From: DASYAN01 sp963727755
GTDB lineage: Bacteria; Chloroflexota; Ktedonobacteria; Ktedonobacterales; Ktedonobacteraceae
Length of the DNA: 64,000 nt
Assembly (NCBI GenBank): GCA_963727755.1
Contig: CAVSHN010000018.1
Coordinates: 102,712-166,711 of the forward strand
Direction of reading: 5' to 3'
Shown here: piece after piece, positions 38,549-47,876 of the stretch
Layout: each line of letters starts with the position of its first letter
Numbering within the stretch: the stretch's first letter is position 1
The notes under the pieces: generated by a model
The model's database searches: none
Told to the model about the DNA's origin: nothing
The model's input: the letters and a program-made list of their open reading frames with translations, nothing else
Made by a program: the position numbers and the translations under genes

Positions 38549-39766
38549 TTATGATAGTGCTTCCACAAGCTCACGCAGGAAGAGTTCGGCGTCAGTGACT
38601 AGTCCCGCAGCCTGGAAACTACCCCGATCGGCCAGTTTTGTCACTACGGCTGGATTGATGTCCACAACTACAGTGCGTACTCTGGCGGGTAAGAGGTTGC
38701 CTGTGGCAATGGCGTGTAGCATGGAAGCAACCATAATCGCCATGTCAACACCTTGCAGTTCCTCACGCATGCGCTTCTGAGCTTTGAGCGTGTCACGAAT
38801 AACTTCTGGCATTGGTCCATCATCACGGATAGAGCCCGCTAGGATCATCGGTATTTTATGTTTGATAGCCTCGTAGGTGATACCCTCGCGTAGTAAGCCT
38901 ATCTCAACTGCCTGAGCCGCCGATCCTACCTCTCGAATGGCGTTGATGGCTCGCAGGTGATTGCGATGTCCACCTTCGACCTGCTCTCCTGTCTCTAGAT
39001 TGACTCCTAGCGCAGTGCCAAATAAAGCTGATTCGATATCATGGGCGATGATGGCGTTCCCGCCAAAGATTACTTGGATATATCCACGACGGATGAGTTC
39101 GGCTATGTAGCGGCCAGCTCCTGTGTGGATAACGGCAGGCCCTAGCACAAACAGAATTTTGCCACCATTTGCCCGCGTCTCTTTCATCTGCTTGGCGATA
39201 TCGTGGATCATCTGGACCTTGGTCTTTTCTGAGGAGACGTTGCTCTGCATGAAGGCGAAGGTTTCTTTCTCGCGATCCCGTTCAAAAGGCTGAATGCGAA
39301 TGCCTTCGTGTCCGATCACAATCTCATCATCAACGAGTACATCAGGCATGGGCTTGCAGTAGGCACGACTATTAGCGCGATCAACGACGATTGCCACATC
39401 CATCTCTATATTTTCAACGTTAATCCACTGTCCGTTCAGGCGAATTTGAGTCGGAAGATTGGTCGTTGAGTAGAATTTAGCAGGTAGCACACCTTCCTTT
39501 TGTACGACTGTCGTGGCTACATCATTGCCGTGGACAAGAACGGCCCCTAGTCGTTGCAATTCTGAAATGATGCGTTCGAGCGTATCTTCATTGGGAGCCT
39601 CTACCTTGAGTCTTGCATAGCTGGTCTCAGTTTTGGTAGTCCCAACACGCATTTCCTCGACATCAAAATTTCCACCACGATCCATAATCAAATCCCAGGC
39701 ACGGGGCAGTGTCCAGGAGTCGATGATGTGTCCACTAAACTCTACTACTTCATGAACTGTTTCCAT
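38549..39766 (-). CDS. LOR/SDH-domain protein (TIGR00300 family)
   Basis: The start at 39766 has AAGGAGAAG upstream; the frame is open 20 codons earlier without such a site. The 405-residue protein has an N-terminal LOR/SDH conserved region (METVHEVVEFSGHIIDSW) and a C-terminal part with a nucleotide-binding pattern (KILFVLGPAVIHTGAGRYI, GYIQVIFGGNAIIAHDIE, VVVDINPAVVTKLADRG). The family includes archaeal ornithine cyclodeaminases and the AgrE/ArgZ C-terminal domain, so a role in ornithine or arginine catabolism is possible. The enzyme activity cannot be fixed from sequence. Confidence 0.75.
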   Translation of the reverse strand: METVHEVVEFSGHIIDSWTLPRAWDLIMDRGGNFDVEEMRVGTTKTETSYARLKVEAPNEDTLERIISELQRLGAVLVHGNDVATTVVQKEGVLPAKFYSTTNLPTQIRLNGQWINVENIEMDVAIVVDRANSRAYCKPMPDVLVDDEIVIGHEGIRIQPFERDREKETFAFMQSNVSSEKTKVQMIHDIAKQMKETRANGGKILFVLGPAVIHTGAGRYIAELIRRGYIQVIFGGNAIIAHDIESALFGTALGVNLETGEQVEGGHRNHLRAINAIREVGSAAQAVEIGLLREGITYEAIKHKIPMILAGSIRDDGPMPEVIRDTLKAQKRMREELQGVDMAIMVASMLHAIATGNLLPARVRTVVVDINPAVVTKLADRGSFQAAGLVTDAELFLRELVEALS

Positions 39767-39911
39767 ATATATTCTTCTCCTTGTATTTCTCATAAACTCA
39801 TGAGAAACTATATGACATGGCCTCACCAGGGTTAATAAGCAATAAGTTACTGTCGGAGGTATAGCGAAAAGAACTCCGAACAGTAAAATTAGCTCATCGT
39901 GTTAGCACGAA

Positions 39912-40376
39912 CTAGCGGGATGCTACCTTTGCCTTACGCTTACTCGGTTTTGGGATGTATTGTGAGCGCTTCTGATAGGCAACGTAGCTGGCTCGCTCTG
40001 TGGGAAACTTTCTGATGAGGTAGAAGAGCCACAGCACAGCCCAGACGACTATGGCTATTAGCCAGAGATAGCGCCAGACACGCCAAGCAAAAAAGTATGG
40101 GTCTAGGGCAACGCGTGCTAGATCGATAGGGACGCCGATAAAACAAATGATGCCTAGCCAGTTTAGGTAGCGATCAAACATATATTTAAGCAAAGGTTTG
40201 CTCTTGACAAAGCGCTTGCGTCCCTCAACCCAGTAGTAGAAACAGATTAGCAAACCGAGGCCGCAGAAGATCATCCAGGGCCAGAAGTAATGAAATAGTT
40301 CCTCTGCTTCTGATGGCGTGCTCGAGCCAGCAGTGACAGGATCGGTAAAGAGCCAGTTGAACAGATTGAATTGCAC
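39912..40376 (-). CDS. Small integral membrane protein
   Basis: The GTG at 40376 is preferred because GGGAGG lies nine bases before it; an in-frame ATG at 40406 lacks a ribosome site. The protein has about 154 residues with three hydrophobic helices (WMIFCGLGLLICFYYWV; WLGIICFIGVPIDLA; LWLIAIVVWAVLWLFYLI) and a basic C-terminal tail (PKPSKRKAKVASR), probably cytoplasmic. No family is recognised. Confidence 0.6.
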   Translation of the reverse strand: MQFNLFNWLFTDPVTAGSSTPSEAEELFHYFWPWMIFCGLGLLICFYYWVEGRKRFVKSKPLLKYMFDRYLNWLGIICFIGVPIDLARVALDPYFFAWRVWRYLWLIAIVVWAVLWLFYLIRKFPTERASYVAYQKRSQYIPKPSKRKAKVASR

Positions 40377-40470
40377 TGAAACATGCCTCCCTTCTTCGAG
40401 GACCATACAGTAGAAATTGGTATAATCATAGCATGGAGAGGGCGGAGCGTCCAGTCTTGGAATCGCCTTC

Positions 40471-40845
40471 TCAGTCTAACCCACTTTCCCTTATTACTTT
40501 TTCAAAGGCAGGGGAGTTAATTATCATCAACTCTAAATCATGCATATCAGTCAAAAACAAGTTTTGAGAAGATGGTTGTTTCTCTTCAAGCACCATAAAA
40601 TCTGCATCTACTATAGCAAGTACGCCCAAAAAATAGTCTTTTTCCAGGATTGCCAGAGCATTGATAACATTCTCTTTACCATGGGCGACAATTATCTGGC
40701 ATCTATCTTTTGCAATGAAGTGTTGGTAAACACGCTCGTCTGTGCTTCCTTCAACTAATAAAAATGTATATGATCTTTTCCCAGGATATCTACGTTCTAT
40801 CCGAATTTCATTAGCAATATCCTCTGGTGCTAAATACCTTTTCAA
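40471..40845 (-). CDS. DUF4435 TOPRIM-like protein, truncated (AriB-like)
   Basis: Translation likely begins at TTG 40845, seven bases after GGAGGAA and overlapping the stop of the ATPase frame (TTGA). The N-terminal 120 residues match DUF4435: TFLLVEGSTDERVYQHFI with the TOPRIM Glu, then GVLAIVDADF with the DxD Asp residues. DUF4435 proteins of the PARIS system (AriB) are about 300 residues; this one stops at 124. It pairs with the ATPase upstream, as AriB does with AriA. It is probably a truncated, inactive effector. Confidence 0.65.
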   Translation of the reverse strand: MKRYLAPEDIANEIRIERRYPGKRSYTFLLVEGSTDERVYQHFIAKDRCQIIVAHGKENVINALAILEKDYFLGVLAIVDADFMVLEEKQPSSQNLFLTDMHDLELMIINSPAFEKVIRESGLD

Positions 40846-42140
40846 TTGTTGGGTTCCTCCAATCCCACTGTCAAGTCCCAACGGTTATGAATAATACTGG
40901 GAGAATGTGTTGCCATGAGAATATCGATGTCAGAGAGTCGCGTGACTTCCTAGGCATCTTGTAGGAAGTGTTCTTGCCAAACGATATGCAGAGACAACTC
41001 TGGTTCATCAATGAGAATAAGTGAACTAGGAGCAACTTTGAATAATAACTCATAGAAGAGAACTAGCTCGTGTTGTTCGCCGGATGAGAGATTTTCAAGG
41101 GGTAGAATAGTATTTTTCGAGGTTGCAAATATGAAACCTCGCTCCTTGTCGATAGTCATTTCTTTGTAAAGAAAGCGTTTGTTGATGATATCTGTTAAGA
41201 GATGAATTTTTTCGAAGAGGGTGTCAAAGACGCTCAGCTTTTTCTCAGTATCCATAAGATAGACAGACAACATGCTTTTCTTACTTTTATCTACATGATC
41301 TCCTAACTCAAAAGCCGTTTTTCCTCCCTGATCCAATAGACCAGCACTCATCAAGCGCAAGCGTTTCTCCTCTAGTGCAGCTAGTTGATGGCGAAGTTCG
41401 TCTTCATCCATTTGAATCTGCGTCAAAGTTGAGTTAAAAACTCTCTCTGGAAATGTTCCATCTAATAATAGGGATAAAATTGCGTACTCTGCAAGCTTAG
41501 ATCTGATCATTGCTGCAAGTTCTTCTGAATACATCCTCACTGTGGGTGCTAGTGGATGACTCTCGCCATCCTTTCCGAGATTCTGAGAATCTGTCTTGAC
41601 ATTTAACAAGCGTTGAGTCTCGATAAAGTGAATAGATGTTAGTTTTCTCGTCTCCACAAGCCAATCTGGCTCTTTTTCATATCCGTCGTGGAGATGTCTT
41701 GAAAAGTCAGTTAGTAAATCATTTTCTGTGTTATTAAAGTATAATATGTTTTTAATGATTTGTCGTTTAATTTGTAACAAAGCCTGCTCTGGAGGTGTGG
41801 AAGTGAATGGCTGTTCTCCAGTCGCAAAAAATGTAATTTTTTGTGATGTTGGTAATTCTTCTTTTTCTTGTGGAGAATTTTTCATAACCCAGAAACTTGT
41901 ATCATCATCAAAGTCTACACGGAATTCGTCAAATGGTATTGTTAGTAATTGATTATCTCGATTGAATAAAGCGTTCAACAATTTTAAAATCGCTGTCTTT
42001 CCAAACCCATTGGGCCCATGAATAATGGTTATCCTATCGTCCAAGTGGAGTGGAATAGTGTGGTTGAATACTCCGAAGAGATTAGTAACTGATATCTGCT
42101 TTATTCTCTTTCTTTTTTGTGTAGTTATCTCTTGCGCCAT
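40842..42140 (-). CDS. AAA/ABC-type ATPase with in-frame amber codon (AriA-like)
   Basis: The ATPase starts near MAQEITTQKRKRIKQ. It carries Walker A GPNGFGKT, the signature LSSGEQHELV and Walker B LILIDEPELSLH, like the AAA15/OLD group. A TAG at 40952-40950 stops the frame after WQEHFLQDA. The same frame then continues without other change as EVTRLSDIDILMATHSPSII, containing the H-loop, and ends at 40842 next to the DUF4435 start. So one nonsense change at codon 397, rather than an indel, removes the last 36 residues. Together with the next gene it resembles the PARIS anti-phage system. Confidence 0.7.
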
Positions 42141-42343
42141 TTTCTTTGTCACTTTCTTGTATATTTCCCTCCAGCAAATACAGTATAGCACATCTCTGTG
42201 TCACTAGTATAGAGGCTATCTAATCTAAAGTTCTAGACCAATCGTATGTCCTAATGAGGCGGATGGAGTAGTGTTGTTTCAGATTCTTTCTCATTATTTC
42301 ATACATGCGCCCTCGTACGTCCGAGTTTCTTTTCTCCTAATCC

Positions 42344-42430
42344 ATAGGCTATCGGACACTATCTATGGTATACTACGAGTAGTATCTTCATATGCACCCA
42401 TTTGAAAATGAAGCTGAGGCTCTGTCAGTC
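42344..42430 (+). repeat. 87-bp direct repeat with palindrome, copy 1
   Basis: It is homologous to 46722-46808 in the same orientation. It starts ATAGGCTATCGGAC and contains the perfect 7-bp palindrome ATACTAC-GA-GTAGTAT (42370-42385), just after an extended -10-like TGGTATACT. A short ORF, MHPFE..., follows. The two copies flank the coiled-coil/OTU locus. Confidence 0.8.
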
Positions 42431-42439
42431 TTATGGTGA
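42392..42439 (+). CDS. Micro-ORF MHPFE, copy 1 (15 aa)
   Basis: ATG to TGA encodes MHPFENEAEALSVLW. The other repeat copy encodes MHPFEGEFEALSVKNS. There is no Shine-Dalgarno sequence. Conservation may reflect recent duplication rather than coding, so it is only a candidate. Confidence 0.25.
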   Translation: MHPFENEAEALSVLW

Positions 42440-42452
42440 GACGGCTTGCCAG

Positions 42453-42507
42453 GGCAACTCAAGCAGCCAGAGAACAGACTGGACAGGCTCGTGCTGCTTG
42501 AGTTGCC
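42453..42507. terminator. 15-bp perfect inverted repeat at the 3' side of the OTU gene
   Basis: GGCAACTCAAGCAGC (42453-42467) and its exact complement (42493-42507) enclose 25 bases. It lies 16 bases after the OTU gene stop on the minus strand. No T run follows in that direction, so it may be a Rho-aided terminator or an insertion-sequence end. Confidence 0.4.
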
Positions 42508-42522
42508 TTTGCACATAGTTCC

Positions 42523-43371
42523 TTACTGGATTGAGCACCAGCCGCTGCTCTCTTCCTCGAGGTACCAGTTCACGGCAGGATCGTGCAAAATGTAGTCGTT
42601 GGATTGAGGCGCATTTGAAGATGAAGAAGTCTCTGGTTTTGGAAGAGTCTCAGATTGTGAAGAGTGCTTGTCTTGTGATAGACGTATATCTGATTCTGCT
42701 GAGTTCATCGGGGTTAACACGTAATAATCTCCTACTTGTATATCTTCATCATAATGTATTTCATTATAATGTATATAGAGCGGTTTATTGCCCTTCCCTC
42801 CAAGTGGGATTGTAGTTTTTTGCCACAGGCTTTCTGTCTCGTTGGTCCTATGTTTTTCGTTAGCCGTATATATCACAAGATTAGTGAATTGACCAAGATC
42901 GGCATACTCTTTTTGTAGGCACTGGATAGCAGTCAGCGTACTTCTATCAGCTGGGTCAAGCATCCTGCCCGGTTTCACTATGTGATTCTTTTCCAGGAAA
43001 GTTCTTATCTTATTAATGCTCTCACCTACCTGTTTACGTATATCCTCGTTATTTAGGTCGTGATCGGCAGCCATCATAAGAGCATAAAGCAAGCAATTAC
43101 TGTCTGTAGATGGTACCTGTACCTTCGTATATCGTTGTAATTCCTTTTCTAATGCCTCTTTCGAGGGGTAATATTCTTGTTCGGCATTTGCGTGTATTAA
43201 GTCATGAAATCCGCTTTTCGCGGAATAAATCAGATTATAGCTATTAGGATGTTGTTCTGATCCTTCTCTAGTTTTACGATTTTCCTGTTCATTGTTTAGC
43301 GGTGAAACTGAATCTTCACTTTCACTATCAGAGGAAGATGCAAATTCATCATTAAGAGGGGAATGAGAGCA
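42523..43371 (-). pseudogene. OTU-like cysteine protease domain, 3' part of a split gene
   Basis: The frame is open from 43371, just after a stop created at the junction with a transposase relic, so this is the C-terminal 282 residues of a larger protein. An acidic Ser-rich stretch (ASSSDSESEDSV) leads to VPSTDSNCLLYALMM, the OTU box with Asp and nucleophile Cys. About 113 residues later, PLYIHYNEIHYDED supplies the catalytic His. OTU proteases cut ubiquitin-like or other isopeptide substrates and are rare outside eukaryotes, viruses and intracellular pathogens. The domain itself is intact. The 5' part of the gene is at 44346-46462. Confidence 0.65.
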
Positions 43372-43379
43372 TTAGTATT

Positions 43380-44345
43380 TGATGAGCAATATTCCAGTCA
43401 AAGAGGAAAGGCCTGATTGAATATTGTGGATGCGCAGAGTAGCTATGTGCTGGTCAGTGCACCACCAGTAGCAGTGGATGGGGAGAGCTGGTCCATCCTT
43501 TTCTTGATCCTGCAGGGTCAAGGGGTAAAGTGGGACATAGCAGTCTCTGATGGAGGGAAAGCGATTGGTGAAGCAGTGCGTGAAATCACCCCAGAGTGTG
43601 TTCATGAGCGTGATGTTTGGCATGTACTCCATGAGTGCCAAAAAGTGCAAGGGAGAGTTATTCGTGCAGAGCTTGGCCTGCATGAACAAACCCCAAAGGT
43701 AGAACAGCAAGACAAGCGCATCGCGGCGGGGAAAAAACCGCTGGGCAGGAAGCCCAAACGGATGTGGCGGTCCATGCCAAAGACGTGCAACAGATGGAAT
43801 ATCTCGCAACAAGCTTGCAGTATCTGACGCACGAACTCAAACAGCTCCTAGAGATAGTTGTGTCTGCAAAGCAGAGGATTCTCTAGCAGTGGAGAAAGGC
43901 AAGAGGAGCTTGATGCACTTTTGATCTTATTTTCTGAATTGTGCGAATTGGCACCAAATAGCATGAAAAAAGAGATTGAGAAGCTGGTCCGCATGTGCAG
44001 GTGGCCTTCCCCATCTCGTCGTCTTTTGCCAGCCGCTTGATCAGGTACAACAGCTTGCGCTGGAGCAGCTGGGAGAGGCCGCTGTACATCTCATCGGCTG
44101 GGCATGGCTACGCCGAGCCATCTTGGGGCCAAAGACCAAGCAATTGGTCGCCGATTTTCCACCCGCTTGGCAGCCGATGGTGGCAGAACTCTTTGCGGCC
44201 TGGAATGAGGCCGTCCGATCCAGCAGTGCCGTGGAGAACTGGCAGAGCATTGTTTGTCCCTTCATTGCTATCCATCGTCATCAGGGAGCTGATCTGCTTG
44301 CCATCTTGGCGCTCTGGCACAACATCGGGTGGCTTGCAGTGGGAT
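43380..44345 (+). mobile_element. Transposase relic (DUF6399-like), inserted in the coiled-coil/OTU gene
   Basis: Three plus-strand frames read as the C-terminal two thirds of one transposase: KWDIAVSDGGKAIGEAVREI with HERDVWHVLHECQ, then ELDALLILFSELCELAPNS, then LFAAWNEAVRSSSAVENWQS with LLAILALWHNIGWLAVG. The last block is the DUF6399-type ending. Two frameshifts and a missing N-terminus make it dead. It sits exactly between the two halves of a minus-strand gene. I could not identify terminal inverted repeats or a target duplication, so the ends are approximate. Confidence 0.65.
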
Positions 44346-46462
44346 AAAAAGAAAACGAGAAAAAAGTCTCTTGATGTATATGAAGAAGTCCCTGATTCCG
44401 GCGTTTCTTCAGGTTCTAGGTGTATTTTACCTGACAATTTATTATAGTTCGAGTCAACATTATTCCTCTTTCGTTCCAAGTCTTCTTTGCGCCATAAAAG
44501 TTCTTTTAGGTTTGCTCTCCAGTATTTTACATCATCAGCTTTTCTTAAATATTTCTCTGTTGCTAATCTGTAATCACCTAAAAGCGAGCTTAAGTTTCTT
44601 CGCGTTTTATCTACTACTTTCAAAGCTCCCAGGTATTCTTTCCTATCTTTGTGATATTCCTGTATAGTAGACTCTAAAAGTTTACATGTCTGAGAACTGC
44701 TTGATAAGTTTTCTGCCTTTTTTCTTAGATTATTAATGTCATTAATAAATTTAGGCATGTTCGTTTCAAATGTTGTGATCAACTTGTATGTGTCCTCCTT
44801 CCCACATTTTATTGAGTTTTTAAGTTTGTCTGATAGGGAATGTAAGTTGTCAAGCTGGGAAGACAGATCTCTTATCTTCCTAGGTAATGCTAGTGTATGA
44901 TCTATCCGTTTAAAGGTAGTTTTGGCATCTTCACTCTGTAGCAGTTTTAGAATAGTATTTAAATATTCTTTAATATCTTTCTTGTGCTTTGGGCAAAATG
45001 ATTTATAATGATCATATGCATTTTTTATGAAAGTTGACTGCTTTGATACTAGATGTTCTCTTTCTCTGCGTAATTCTATTTGCAACTTTTCATGTAGCTT
45101 AAATTCTTCTTTAGCTTTCTTCAAGTTTCTTTTGGCCTCTGGAATTTGCGTCTTTTCAAGAGTCTCAATCTCATTATCATATTTTTGCATCAATTCTTTA
45201 AGACTCTCTGGATTGTGATTTGTCTCTTCTTTGATCTCATCTACAGTGTGCAGACCATTTGATATAAATTCATTATCAATGTCACTATCTGACTTTTGAC
45301 AGTTTTCAAGTATTATTTGCGTGGAAGATTTCTCTGCATCTGATTTTAGAACGGGGAAATAGTCATCTTCATCACAAAAGGGATCTTTCTCTTGTGATGA
45401 AGATGGAGAAATCCCTGATTTTGAAGGTTGATCAGGTTTTAGGTGTATCCCGGCTGGTGAATGGGTCTGAGGCAGCAATTTATTATAATTCAATTCAACA
45501 TTATTCCTCTTTCGTTTCAAATCATCTTCGAGCCATAGAAAGCTTTTTAATTCTAATTCTAAGAGTTTTACATTTTTAACTTTTCCATAATATTCGTCTG
45601 TTGCTTTGGAGTAATTATTTAAAAAGGGATCTAAGTTTTCTCGCATTCTAGCTACTTTTTTCAAAGCTTCTATGTGTTCTTTTCTATTTTCGTGATATTT
45701 ATGTAGAGTAGGAATTAAATTTCTACATGCATAAGAGCTGCTTGGTAAGATAGTTACATTTTTTATTAGATTATTAATGTCATTAGTAAATTTAGTCATT
45801 TTCTTTTCAAATTTTTTGATCACCTTGTTTATGTCTTTCTCACATTTTGTTGGTTTTTCAAGTCCGTCTGATGAGTAACATAACTTGTCAAGCTGGGAAG
45901 ACAGACATCTTATATGCATAGGTAAATTGATTCTACGATCGATCCATTGAAAGGTGATTTCAGCATCTTTACTCTCTAAAAGCGTTAAAATAGCCCTTAA
46001 GTGTTCTCTAATATTTCTCACATGCTCTACGCAATGCCGCGTATAAAAAGCATAGGCAGATTTTGCGTATGCTAACTGCTTTGATACTAAATGTTCTCTT
46101 TCCTTGTGGGATTCTATTTGTTTTTCTGTACATAGCTTTAATTCTTGCTTAGCTTCCTTCAACTTTTCTTCGATCTCCGGAATTTGCTTCTCTCTAAGAG
46201 TCTCAATCTCCTTACCATATTTTTGCATCAATTCTTTAAGACTTGCTGAATTGTGGTCTGTCATTTGTTTGATCTCATCCACAGTATGCAGACCATTTGA
46301 TACAAATTCATTATCAATGTCACTATCTGACTTTTGACAGTTTTCAGTTATTGTGTCCGTGTATGATTTTTTCGCTTCTGATTTTAGAACATCGAAAAAA
46401 CTTATGCCATTCTTAGAGGAGCAAGATGCTTCATTTTTTTCTGTATGTCGTCTAAATTCCAT
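44346..46462 (-). pseudogene. Large coiled-coil protein, 5' part of the split coiled-coil/OTU gene
   Basis: About 705 residues belong to the gene before the transposase relic begins near 44345; beyond that the frame runs through the antisense of the insertion. It contains two tandem copies of a coiled-coil module about 347 residues apart, each starting ENCQKSDSDIDNEF and SNGLHTVDEIK. The modules are charged, AT-rich and lack a known catalytic motif. A Ser/Pro linker (LEPEETPESGTSS) leads toward the insertion, beyond which the OTU domain follows in the same direction. So the original product was probably coiled-coil repeats plus C-terminal protease. Confidence 0.65.
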
Positions 46463-46721
46463 GAATATCTCCTTTATCTGTTCTCTCTGGTAAATTATCT
46501 ATCTCTTGGCCTCATTTCCAATTCGAACCACTCTTCATAAAATAGGATACTTGATCGATGAAGACTTTTGCAAGGAAAAAAAGGGACATTTTCCTTGGTG
46601 CGACCCGCTAACCTGAAACTGCTGCAAGGCAGGGGAAAGGTCGTCATGTAAGTGATAAATGATGAGTTGAAGTTGGGTGAAATTCCCGACCTGCTAGATA
46701 GACGGCAGAGAGCAGCATAGA

Positions 46722-46808
46722 TAGGCTATCGGACGCTATTCATGGTATACTACAAGTAGTATTTTCACATGCACCCATTTGAAGGTGAATTTGAGGCTTT
46801 ATCGGTTA
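46722..46808 (+). repeat. 87-bp direct repeat with palindrome, copy 2
   Basis: Same order of blocks as copy 1 (42344): ATAGGCTATCGGAC, TGGTATACT, palindrome ATACTAC-AA-GTAGTAT (46747-46762), then MHPFE codons. It ends 25 bases before prmC, so if it is a promoter/operator it would drive prmC. Confidence 0.8.
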
Positions 46809-46819
46809 AAAATAGTTAA
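46769..46819 (+). CDS. Micro-ORF MHPFE, copy 2 (16 aa)
   Basis: ATG to TAA encodes MHPFEGEFEALSVKNS, 14 bases before the prmC start. It lacks a Shine-Dalgarno sequence. It could be a leader peptide or only part of the DNA repeat. Confidence 0.25.
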   Translation: MHPFEGEFEALSVKNS

Positions 46820-46833
46820 AAAGGCGGAGGGTT

Positions 46834-47703
46834 ATGGTCATCCTGCAAGATGTGCTAGCGCGAGGAAAAAGCATGCTTGGGCATTCAATTGTGCAAAGTG
46901 CTCAGTTGGATGCTCAGGTGTTATTATGCCATGTATTGGGGATTGAGCGGGCTATGCTCTATGCCTATCCTGAGCGCGAGATTACTTTACAGCAGGAACA
47001 ACAATATTTTGCATTGATCGCACGTAGAAAGCAGCATGAGCCAGTGGCATATCTCACTGGGCATAAAGAGTTTTATGGTCTGGACTTTTTTGTGGATAAA
47101 CGGGTGCTTATTCCCCGTCCAGAGACTGAATTGCTCATTGAGAGAAGTCTTGAGATTATTAAACGCAGTATTGCTGATGGACATGTGCCGGTGGTTGCTG
47201 ATGTTGGGACTGGCAGCGGTGCTATTCCTATTACCATTGCGGTAGAGGAACCTCGTTTGCCATATCTCTATGCAACTGATATTTCCCCCGATGCCTTGGA
47301 GGTAGCACGCCTCAATTGCCAGCGACATCATGTTGCGGAACGAGTAAGGATACTCCAGGGTAATCTCATATCGCCTCTGCCAGAACCTGTAGATTTGCTG
47401 CTTGCCAACTTACCTTACATAGGTACTGATGAGATAGATGATATTTCTCCTGATGTGCGTTTCTATGAGCCATATCAGGCGCTCTTTAGTGGTCCAGATG
47501 GGCTGGATCTGTTGCGGAGATTAGCCGAAGAAGTACGCCGATGTAATATCCTGAAACCAGCAGGGGTCCTGTTACTGGAAATTGGCTATCAGCAGCGCGA
47601 GCAACTCACGGATCTTGTATATAAATTGTGGAATAATGCCTATATTGTCTGTATAAAAGATAATGCTGGATTTAATCGTATTTTACAAATTGAAACATTT
47701 TAA
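46834..47703 (+). CDS. prmC: Release factor glutamine methyltransferase
   Basis: The protein has 289 residues, with GGCGGAGGG just before the ATG. An N-terminal helical domain (about 1-85) binds the release factor. The SAM-dependent methyltransferase domain follows with VADVGTGSGAIPITIA (motif I), YATDISPDALEVARLN, and LLANLPYIG, a variant of the NPPY motif in which the first Pro is Leu. PrmC methylates the Gln of the GGQ motif in RF1/RF2. An 87-bp repeat with a palindrome lies in its promoter region. Confidence 0.85.
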   Translation: MVILQDVLARGKSMLGHSIVQSAQLDAQVLLCHVLGIERAMLYAYPEREITLQQEQQYFALIARRKQHEPVAYLTGHKEFYGLDFFVDKRVLIPRPETELLIERSLEIIKRSIADGHVPVVADVGTGSGAIPITIAVEEPRLPYLYATDISPDALEVARLNCQRHHVAERVRILQGNLISPLPEPVDLLLANLPYIGTDEIDDISPDVRFYEPYQALFSGPDGLDLLRRLAEEVRRCNILKPAGVLLLEIGYQQREQLTDLVYKLWNNAYIVCIKDNAGFNRILQIETF

Positions 47704-47876
47704 AAATGAAACTGCAATAATACAATCATTTGCAAAAATATATTTATTTCGTGGTACATAAAGGTGGATTCGTTGCGTTAACTCTGAGAGGAGACGTATA
47801 ATTTGGAGCAGGCTGGGTTGATTGCTGTTGGTCCGCAACGTCAGCTGTTATTTTTCATTTAGAAAGGCCCTTTGAC

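Larger units (their letters stand above)
46463..46833. other. Intergenic region with a GGGACATTTT motif and repeat copy 2
   Basis: 46571-46595 contains CAAGGAAAA and TTTTCCTTG as an inverted repeat around AAAGGGACA, related to the motif pair near 24088. The 87-bp repeat occupies 46722-46808. The region lies between the divergent coiled-coil gene and prmC and should contain both promoters. Confidence 0.4.

Noticed and set aside
44108..44345. C-terminal 80 residues of the coiled-coil ORF
   Set aside because: They are the antisense of the transposase relic, so not part of the original protein.
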